Shown: positions 57,470 through 64,000 of the stretch, in pieces
Layout: each line of letters begins with the position of its first letter
How positions within the stretch are numbered: the first letter of the stretch is position 1
NCBI GenBank assembly: GCA_025084515.1
Contig: JAJAGP010000094.1
Span: forward strand, 558,001-622,000
Direction: 5' to 3'
Origin: Ancistrus triradiatus
Lineage: Eukaryota; Chordata; Actinopteri; Siluriformes; Loricariidae
DNA length: 64,000 nucleotides
The notes under the pieces: generated by a model
Seen by the model: the letters and a program-made list of their open reading frames with translations, nothing else
Told to the model about the DNA's origin: nothing
Databases searched by the model: none
Program-made: the position numbers and the translations under genes

Positions 57470-57610
57470 GTGCTTGGGTGGTGCAGTGGTCTAAAACACT
57501 AGCCCACACTGCAATAACCCGAGTTCAAGTCTTGGCAGTGCTTTTAAGCCAGGACTAACATCACACAGGCACAAATGGTAGTGTTTGAGGGGGAGGAGTC
57601 CCAGTCCTGG
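57470..57610 (+). repeat. tRNA-headed SINE-like repeat, family 3
   Basis: gcttgggtggtgcagtggtc, taaaacactagcccacactg, then cccgagttcaagtcttggca give an A box and a B box at tRNA-like spacing. The body continues to ggtagtgtttgagggggagg. Not a functional tRNA: no matching acceptor stem. Confidence 0.55.
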
Positions 57611-57672
57611 GATCACCCTCTATGAATAACAAGCGAGTTTAAAACATGAAAAGAGTTCTGCATGGTCTGTAC

Positions 57673-58033
57673 CAAGTGTGTGGTTTTTGCCACTTGTGTC
57701 ACAGAGTTGGACAGACACTGTTTTCTTGCGCTTTTCTCCGGTGATCTGCAGTTCTCCTTCATAGGCCAGATAGATGAGAATAGAAGATGCTACGCCAGGC
57801 CACTCAAATTCCACCTTTCCAGGACATGGAAGAGAGTAGAAAAACTGGAATGTCATTTTGGAACACTGTGTTTTACTCATTTCTCTAAATATGACTTTGA
57901 TCGGAATGCATACTCTGAGCCACACAGGCTGGACCTGCTTGTGGTTATTGTTGAAATGAGACAGCGCTGTGCAGGGAATCCAAGCATCCTGCATAAGTGC
58001 ATCATTAAGCTCCATATACTTGGTTCTGCACAT
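57673..58033 (-). CDS. pappa2: pappa2 exon, pre-CCP region
   Basis: Acceptor tttccctcttag before 58033; donor CACTTG followed by gtacag. 361 bases (120 codons + 1). It opens MCRTKYMELNDALMQDAWIP, then VQPVWLRVCIP, VEFEWPGVASSILIYLAYEG, ending TVSVQLCDTSGKNHTL. VWL-VC, the V-L-DT-GKNHSL-G end and phase 0/1 borders fit pappalysins. The central stretch VIFREMSKTQCSKMTFQFFY is more divergent. Internal Met is not a start. Confidence 0.88.
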
Positions 58034-58254
58034 CTAAGAGGGAAAGCAAGACTCAAATGTAAACCAAGTGTAACTCAAATGTAGTAATTGTAATGAAACA
58101 CTTAAATCTAACATTTCTGCTAATTTAAAAAATTGTCATTTTAAGACTGTTCACTAGTCGACTGAAATGATTGAAGCAAGATTTATGATAGGTAACACAA
58201 AGCTTTAGAACACAGTGACTTCATTTGGTACAGTTAATCCATTGTTATGTTTTA

Positions 58255-58612
58255 AACATTCATTCATTCATTCACTTTCTTATCCACTTGATCCTGAACA
58301 GGGACACCGGAGAGCCGGTACATAGCCAGCAGCAAAGGGTGCAACTCAGGAACAACCCTGAACAGGGCACCAATCATAGGGCACATATACTCACACACTA
58401 AAGGCATTTTAGAGACACCAATTAACCTAACATGCATGTCTTTGGACTGTGGGAGGAAACCGGAGTGCCCAGAGTAAACCCACACGGACACGGGGAGGAC
58501 ATGCAGACTCCACACAGAAAGGACCCAGGCCGCTCCACATGAGGATTGAACCCAGGATCTTCTTGCTGTGAGGCAACAGTGCTACCCACCGAGTCACCGT
58601 GCCACCCAATTT
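58255..58612 (-). repeat. SINE-like repeat family 2, longest copy
   Basis: Read on the - strand: ggtggcacggtgactcggtg (A box), tagcactgttgcctcacagc, aagaagatcctgggttcaat (B box), then gtggagtctgcatgtcctcc, gggtttactctgggcactcc, and finally gttcaggatcaagtggataa with a gaatgaatgaatg tail. The tail of (GAAT)n and tRNA-like head are SINE features. It lies only 27 bases from the donor of the 58639 exon. Confidence 0.62.
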
Positions 58613-58638
58613 TAAACATGCAAGGAAATACACAGTAC

Positions 58639-58832
58639 CTGACTGAGATCTGGCTCTCCTGTGGCTGACCATGCAGGACACCTCCAGTCCTGATGGGAAG
58701 CTGTTGCGCTGGAAGCCCATTGGTCAGTGAAGCCATGTGGGGTAAAAAAACCACAGTCCTGAACACTGGAGCCCCTTTCAAATTCTTCACATACTCCATC
58801 ACCTTCAAAAAAGTAGCAATTGCTGGGCTGAC
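58639..58832 (-). CDS. pappa2: pappa2 exon, pre-CCP region (most upstream exon found)
   Basis: Acceptor attcccctgtctcag before 58832; donor CTCAGTCAG followed by gtactg. 194 bases (2 + 64 codons): QPSNCYFFEGDGVCEEFERG, SSVQDCGFFTPHGFTDQWAS, SATASHQDWRCPAWSATGEP, DLSQ. FEGDG-CE-FERG-S-DCG-TP-G--DQWA is a strong PAPPA2 signature. The FEGDGVCEEFERGSSVQDC stretch resembles an LNR-type calcium module. The preceding exon is beyond this window or too diverged to see. Confidence 0.92.
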
Positions 58833-58839
58833 CTGAGAC

Positions 58840-59600
58840 AGGGGAATGGCATAGGCCAACAAACATTAGTCACCATACCCAACAACAGTTACAAGAGATT
58901 TAGGTGGATAAAGATGAGATCGAAGGTAATGTCAGGTATTTACAATGACATAGGAATAGATGTATTTACAGAAACTTCTGACATTGCCACAGATTTACAG
59001 TTGGTTGTACGTGGCTTTGGCGTTCCTCTGCATTTGGACAAGGATCAAGTGGTAACTGGAAAATCTTAGGGAGGTGGTGTTTGTCTGTAAATCAATTGCA
59101 GGTGGTGCAATAACTTCAGAGTGCAGGGGAAATTGTCTACCTGACACTGAATTACTCTGTGTGTCTGTGAGACCTTTTAACCTCCTGGAGAGTCCTCCAA
59201 ATTCACTGTCATGTACAGATTTTGGACTTTATTACGTGTATTTTTATTATTATTTCATTATTTATATGGGGCATACAAATCAGTTGCTGGACCTTCCCTT
59301 GGTTCATCTGATCATAAATCAGTTACTTGCTTCCTGTGTATACATATTTGCTAAGAAGGGAGAAACATTTCACTAAGTAGGTGAAAGTATGGAATGAGGA
59401 ACACTTACTTACTTTACAAGGGTATGTAGGCTGTACTGAATGGTCCATTTTCAGGAAAAAGCCATGGACAAATATTAATTAGCTGATATTATTAAGGCAA
59501 AATGTAACTTTGAAGAGGCAAAACTTAAAACTAAACTTTAAGGGTGAAAAACAAGACTGAAGCAGAAATCGTCGGTAATGATTTTAGCAAGGGATGAGAT
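58840..59600. other. pappa2 intron, nothing recognised
   Basis: No further pappa2 exon was found here or up to 64000. One + strand frame of 100 codons (59074-59376) has no domain-like features. Confidence 0.4.
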
Positions 59601-59607
59601 CTGTGAC

Positions 59608-59830
59608 TGTCAAGTCAAGTCAAGTCAGATCTATTTATATAGCGCTTTTTTACAATGGAGCATTGTCTCAAAGCAACTTTACAAGTTTAGATTATCTCCT
59701 AATAACTACGTCCAATCCCAAATTGAGCAAGCCTAGGGCGACAGTGGCAAGGAAAAACTCCCCGAGTGTTATAGGAAGTAACCTTGGGAGGACCAAGACT
59801 CAAAAAGGGACCCAACCTCCTTGACTGAGG
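59608..59830 (-). repeat. Interspersed repeat (LINE/SINE 3' region)
   Basis: caagtcaagtcaagtcagat, ctatttatatagcgcttttt then caaagcaactttacaag, gcaaggaaaaactccccgag, ccttgggaggaccaagactc resembles a repeat common in fish. The start (reverse of its tail) carries a GTCAA-type repeat. Confidence 0.45.
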
Positions 59831-60004
59831 GATATAATACACATGAATGTAAGGTTTTAAAGTCTGAATGGTTTTAATTTAGATAAACTAGCTTAGATTT
59901 TTATCTAAATTATGATAGAATAACTAAATATGTTTGATCTTAGATTTATTTTGGACAAACATATTCCATAGGATAAAGATAAAGAATAATATCAGCTCAG
60001 ACCC

Positions 60005-60200
60005 TGATAACATACAGTGGTGGAAAATACCAAATACTAATAAATTCAGAAATTTATTAAATATATTTTTCCTTTTTATTCAAATTGTTATGCCAATTAA
60101 ATGATTTTTAACAAACAACTTTTGTATTAAATTAAAGAAAAAATGCAAAAGAGAATGCATTTTTACTAGTGGTCTCATATTGTTAGCCCTCGCTATATGT
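60005..60200 (-). mobile_element. Tc1-like terminal fragment
   Basis: cagaaatttattaaatatat, ttattcaaattgttatgcca, then tttactagtggtctcatatt, gttagccctcgctata is a diverged version of the right end at 15640-15766. A second TIR-like stretch tacagtggtggaaaatacca at 60014 may be its other end. Confidence 0.45.
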
Positions 60201-60251
60201 GGTAGAGTGCTGAGGACTTGGGTTGTAATTGGAGTGGACGTTACTTTTTAA

Positions 60252-60253
<2 letters not shown>

Positions 60254-60302
<49 letters not shown>

Positions 60303-60309
60303 TTTTTAA

Positions 60310-60378
<69 letters not shown>
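60254..60378. repeat. Duplicated (TA)n tract
   Basis: Two TA runs (60254-60301 and 60313-60378) are each preceded by tactttttaatctatatata (60241 and 60299), showing a tandem duplication of unit plus repeat. Confidence 0.93.
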
Positions 60379-60381
<3 letters not shown>

Positions 60382-61339
60382 GGATTTATTATAGAGTGGA
60401 AGCTCAGAATTCGAACAATTCATGTTTGACCAATTCAGACATCGAGCGAACTACCTCATATTCAAACAAAAAAGAGAAGTTAATAAGGTAATCATGACCA
60501 TGGTTCATCAAATACAGAGTGATGGAAATGGAATACACTACAATTTGAAAACATGTCAACATCACAAAGGTGGTCAGAACAAATGTCACAGAATCCTTTC
60601 AGGGCATTGATAGTACTTTTTTCCTTCTCAGACCTTCTAGTCATACTTGGATTAATCAAGAGCAGCCACCATGACTGAGCTCCATGCTGACCTTTGGACT
60701 TTAATGAATACTTTCAAACATTGGCAAACACTACCAGCTTGTGCATGCGTCTAATAATGATGGACCTCCCTACTTGATGAACTATCATTCTCTCTCTCCA
60801 ACCTTGCCATCACAGGGACCTAAATGCTACCACCCATTACAGTCCTACATGAAATATGAAATGAAGAGTCCAAGTCAGATCATGAAACAGTCTTTGACCT
60901 TTAAGATCTGTATTTAACCCTCTGTTCTTTTAACTTTGGATAGAATGGCATGACTGGCCATTCTCCAATCACATTGTATCCAATATCTTCATTTCTTTCA
61001 GAAATCACCTCAATCTTAGCAAGAATTTAGCATTCCTCACAGGTATCTCAGCCTGGATGATGGGCAATACAACTGAACTAGTCAAAACAAATCATTAATT
61101 ATTCCAGTAATCATTTCAATTCAACATATAATTTTATCAGAATAACTGTTGTGATTTTTGGCCATCTACATGATTGTAACCTATTACGTTGGCAGAGGTC
61201 TTCGTAATGTGCTGGTAGCAAATTACATAGACATTAAGGACTGACTGCATCATGTATCACCAGAAATGCATACAGCAGAAACAATTATTGGTCCCAAAAA
61301 GCCAGATAAAACACTCTTCCACACAGTTCATAATAACCC

Positions 61340-62200
61340 CATGTCCGGACACACCCTGACAAAAACACTAGGTCTAATGGCCTGCTTTTACTGGAATTTG
61401 TGGGGGATTTTCACATGTTGTGTGTAGTATGCTGCAAATGCCAGTTGGTAAACCTACTGGCCAGCCCAAAAGGCCCATTGCTCCCACTCAAATTAAACAA
61501 GGTCCTCTTTGAAAGAACTGGAATGGACCTCATCTGGCTCATCTCATTAGAATGTAGTTCACGTTGATAGCATTTAGTTATGGTCCACTCTGCAACATAT
61601 TCACAAGAAATGATGAGAGAGCAGAAGCACTCTTCTGCATTGATTCTAAAAGAATTCCTCACAGACCAAGGCACCAAATTCATGCCACTAACTCTCCACA
61701 GTCTCTATTATTGGGGCTGAAATCATTTACCTTTACAGCATTTAGCAAACGCTCTTATCCAGAGCAACATACAAGTTATAAAGTCTTACAATCCAAGCAG
61801 TTGTGGGTTAAGGACCTTGCACAAGGATTCAACAGTGGCAGCTTGGCAGAGGTGGGGTTTGAACCCTGGGCCTTCTGGTTCATAGTCCAGTATCTTCACA
61901 GCTAGGCCACCACAGTCCCCAGTGGTACAAAATCAATTTGCATCAGTGTGTAACATCTTCAGATACTCATCCTAAGATGGACTGGTTGGGGGATTTAAGC
62001 AGAACTTAAAGACTATTATTCAGACATTTGTAAAAGTAAATGATAAACACTGGGATAGGTGTCTAGAAGCTCTGAGAATTCCCACTAACTTCCTTGGACT
62101 TTTCCCATTTAAATTATTAAATCGGAGAAAGCCCAAAGGGGTCCTAGACACCAGGTGGTCAAGTATACCACCTCAACTTCCTAAACCCATGGCCAGAAGT
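61340..62200 (+). pseudogene. Integrase pseudogene of the Gmr1-like element
   Basis: Fragments in changing frames: GHTLTKTLGLMACFYWN (zinc region), SPKAPLLPLKLNKVLFER and TGMDLIW (start of the core), ALFCIDS with reversed remnants of the catalytic DQGT motif (ctcacagaccaaggcaccaa). After the SINE come DTHPKMDWLGDLSRT-like and DKHWDRCLEALRIPTNFLGL, FPFKLL. Frameshifts and stops are frequent; no intact catalytic triad. Confidence 0.65.
61727..61920 (-). repeat. tRNA-derived SINE, family 1, full-length-like copy
   Basis: Tail first on the + strand: tttacagcatttagcaaacg, ctcttatccagagcaacata; body gttaaggaccttgcacaagg; head region tttgaaccctgggccttctg, gttcatagtccagtatcttc, acagctaggccacca (reverse of B and A boxes). 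It interrupts the integrase pseudogene, so it inserted later. Confidence 0.7.
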
Positions 62201-62239
62201 GCTCATCGTCACTTTGTAGATGGTGTTAGTGGTCAAGAA

Positions 62240-62985
62240 TGAGCTGGGAAGAGGTGACAAACCCAGCCAATCCAGCTCTGGTGCCATGCAGAGATCAACT
62301 CTTGCCAGACTTGAAAGAAGAGGTGGCACACCTACAGTGTAAGTTTACAAATGTATTTTCAACTCTACCAGGATGCATGTACACCACATCAAGCAGGTTC
62401 TGGGGGTGGTGTTCTGGAGTTACTGGAACACAATAAAACTGGTTACTGGAACACAGTAAAACAGGTGGTCAAGGAAGAAGCCCAGACCATGATTGAATTT
62501 GTACCTGGTATAGCCCAGTGGTTTTGGTTAGCAAGCTCGATGGTGAAACTTGTTTCTAAATTAAATGCATATCCAATGCTCCATATTGATGACCTACACA
62601 ATCAGTTGGATGTGGCTCATTGTTATTTAACACTGGCTAACTTTAGAGTACTGACAGATCCCCTTAACTGCAGTGTCATGAAAAAGATTTCTCCACCCCA
62701 ATGCTTTGGCCAGACAGCATGGCCAGCACCTCCAACGCCTGGGGTTGTACTTGCATAGGCCAGGCTCACAACAAACCCAAAGACATTTGCAAATGGATGG
62801 TAGGAAGTATGCTATCTGGGCCTCCACCTGGGTCATAAACAGGTGTATCCCCAAACTGAAGACAACCGAAATTGTGACCTGTCCTCAACCCAAGACGAAA
62901 AAGGGAGTAAGACAGTTCTTGGGGCTGGTTGGCTATTACAGGCATGATGCACATTTCAAATGTTTCCAATGTTTTGACTGATACA
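62240..62985 (+). pseudogene. Reverse transcriptase pseudogene of the Gmr1-like element
   Basis: Blocks in order: LKEEVAHLQCKFTNVFSTLP (Gmr1/gypsy pre-RT region), VKLVSKLNAYPMLHIDDLHN and QLDVAHCYLTLANF (RT palm start). The YLDD-containing part is only represented by a decayed GLYLHRPGSQQTQ-like stretch. The thumb block CPQPKTKKGVRQFLGLVGYY is well conserved (62880-62940). Frames change repeatedly, and the region with the catalytic box is largely deleted. Confidence 0.75.
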
Positions 62986-63089
62986 GAGACGGTCCAGGGA
63001 GAAAAGCAGTGCCTACTGTTAGCCTAGTAACTAGTTTTAGCCTAAATTGGTCAAACAATTATTCTCCCCTGGCCTGCTCATCTCCAATT

Positions 63090-63728
63090 AGCAGTTAATT
63101 TGAAGCTGAAATTAGAGTGAGCTGTTTTCAATCAATGGGATGACAATCAAGAGTGAGTGGGCACCCTGTTTTATTTAAAGAACAAGGTTCTATCAAAGTC
63201 TGCTCTTCACATCACATGGTTGTGGAAGTGTATCATGGCACAAACAAAGCAGATTTCTAAGGACCTCAGAAAAAGAGTTGTTGATGCTCATCAGGCAAAA
63301 GGTTGCAAAACCATCTCTATAGAGTTTGGACTCCACCAATCCACAGTCAGACAGATTGTGTACAAATGGAGGATATTCAAGACCACTGTTGCCCTCCCCA
63401 GGAGTGGTCAATCAATAAAGATCATTCCAAGAGCAAGACATGTAATAGTTGGCGAGGTCACAAAAGACTCCAGGGTAACTTCTAAGCAACTGAAGGCCTC
63501 TCTCACATTAGCTAATGTTAATGTTAATGAGACAACCATCAAAAGAACACTGAACAACAATGATGTGCATGGCAGGGTTGCAAAGAGCACATTGCTGCTC
63601 ATCTGCAGTTTGCTAAAGATCACGTGGACAAGTCAGAAGGCTATTGGAAGAATGTTTTGTGGACAGATGAGACCAAAATAAAACTTTTAGGTTTAAAAGA
63701 AAAAAAGCATTGTTTGGAGAAAGGAAAA
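63090..63728 (+). mobile_element. Tc1-like family A fragment
   Basis: Starts gcagttaatttgaagctgaa and holds the N-terminal half of the transposase: a 174-codon frame (63157-63681) with AQTKQISKDLRKRVVDAHQA, STVRQIVYKWR, TTVALPRSGQSIKI, VGEVTKDSRVTSKQLKASLT. The frame shifts after NDVHGRVAK and the sequence stops after the first catalytic region (FCGQMRPK). Both terminal repeats are missing. Confidence 0.85.
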
Positions 63729-63744
63729 CTAGTGAACTCATTAG

Positions 63745-64000
63745 AGTTTTAAAGAAACCAGTTTGAGATGATTTGAGCTTTGTAACATGGTGTGTTATCC
63801 TCCTGGAAATAGCTATCAGACGATGGTACACTGTGGTCATAAAGGGATGGACATGGTCAGAAAGAATAGTCAGGTCGGCTGTGGAATTTAAATAATGCTC
63901 ATTTGATATTAAGGGGCACAAAGGGTGCCAAGAAAATATCCCCCACACCACTACACCACTAGCAGCCTGAACCACTCATACAAGGCAGAATAGATCCATG
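63745..64000 (-). mobile_element. Tc1-like fragment, same family as 16745-17594, cut by the window end
   Basis: On the - strand 63975 onward reads VQAASGVVVWGIFSWHPLCP, LNSTADLTILSDHVHPFMTT, the collinear match of VDGGGVTVWG and YLSIIADHVPPFVTT in the other copy. The continuation SRRITHHVTKLKSSQTGFF is the decayed second catalytic block. It abuts the family A fragment at 63728. Confidence 0.75.

Larger units (their letters stand above)
31568..58832 (-). other. pappa2: pappa2-like gene, C-terminal third (twelve coding exons)
   Basis: Twelve - strand exons from 58832 down to 31568 join in frame to about 651 codons ending in TAG. Order of parts: pre-CCP region, cysteine-rich CCP/sushi modules, LNR, acidic tail. 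The tail DCDLDECTCRDPEAEEN and the LNR DGWCDTINNRAYCQYDGGDC fit PAPPA2 clearly better than PAPPA as I know them. Pappalysin-2 is a secreted zinc metalloproteinase that cleaves IGFBP-5 and IGFBP-3 and releases IGF; the catalytic domain and its zinc motif lie upstream, outside the window. Introns range from 124 bases to over 7 kb and carry several Tc1 copies. Confidence 0.9.
60640..62990 (+). mobile_element. Decayed Ty3/gypsy retrotransposon with integrase upstream of RT
   Basis: Integrase-like sequence at about 61340-62200 precedes RT-like sequence at about 62240-62985 on the same strand. This order is the reverse of normal gypsy and is the one known for Gmr1-like elements first described in cod. 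No LTRs or TSD were located. A family-1 SINE is inserted at 61727-61920 inside the integrase. The part at 60640-61330 may be gag/protease but is too decayed to identify. Confidence 0.65.

Noticed and set aside
59074..59376. 100-codon + strand frame as a further exon or gene
   Set aside because: No splice-flanked, pappalysin-like or other domain sequence; on the wrong strand for pappa2.

Overview
The window is animal nuclear DNA, very probably from a ray-finned (teleost) fish. It is AT-rich, intron-dominated and full of decayed Tc1/mariner transposons with fish-type terminal repeats. It also holds tRNA-headed SINEs, two Ty3/gypsy relics and long (TA)n, (CA)n and (GA)n tracts. No operons, ribosome binding sites, CRISPR arrays, rRNAs or functional tRNAs are seen. 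The species cannot be named from the sequence alone.

Two host genes are supported by phase-consistent exons. On the + strand, 8562-20643 carries the last four coding exons of an astrotactin gene (best call astn1), which encode the end of a fibronectin III domain and the C-terminal domain. On the - strand, 58832-31568 carries twelve coding exons of a pappalysin gene (best call pappa2): a pre-CCP segment, the cysteine-rich CCP/sushi modules, a Lin-12/Notch repeat (LNR) and a short C-terminal exon. Every exon junction in both sets keeps frame. The genes converge tail to tail with about 11 kb between stop codons, the arrangement known for the vertebrate PAPPA2-ASTN1 (and PAPPA-ASTN2) pairs. The first exons of both genes lie outside the window.

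Layout: 1-8.5 kb, astrotactin intron with a solo LTR-like block and Tc1 relics. 8.5-20.6 kb, astrotactin exons with intronic Tc1, SINE and MITE-like insertions. 21-31 kb, intergenic: a Tc1 copy with a nested SINE, a 3.9-kb Ty3/gypsy element with a GTTAT target-site duplication, and old DNA transposons. 31.5-44 kb, the last two pappa2 exons in large transposon-filled introns, with a candidate conserved noncoding block at 38.7-39.4 kb. 44.1-46.9 kb, a compact five-exon cluster flanked by oppositely oriented Tc1 copies. 47-58.9 kb, the remaining pappa2 exons, two of them abutting dinucleotide tracts at splice sites. 59-64 kb, upstream pappa2 intron or flank holding a decayed gypsy element with integrase before reverse transcriptase (Gmr1-like order) and more Tc1 pieces.

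Astrotactin acts at neuronal and endosomal membranes in glia-guided neuronal migration. Pappalysin-2 is a secreted metalloproteinase that releases IGF from IGF-binding proteins. They are neighbours by ancient synteny, with no sign of a shared pathway. I do not see a new biological system here. The most interesting signals are splice-site microsatellites, inverted transposon copies around exons, an unusual retrotransposon domain order and candidate conserved noncoding blocks.
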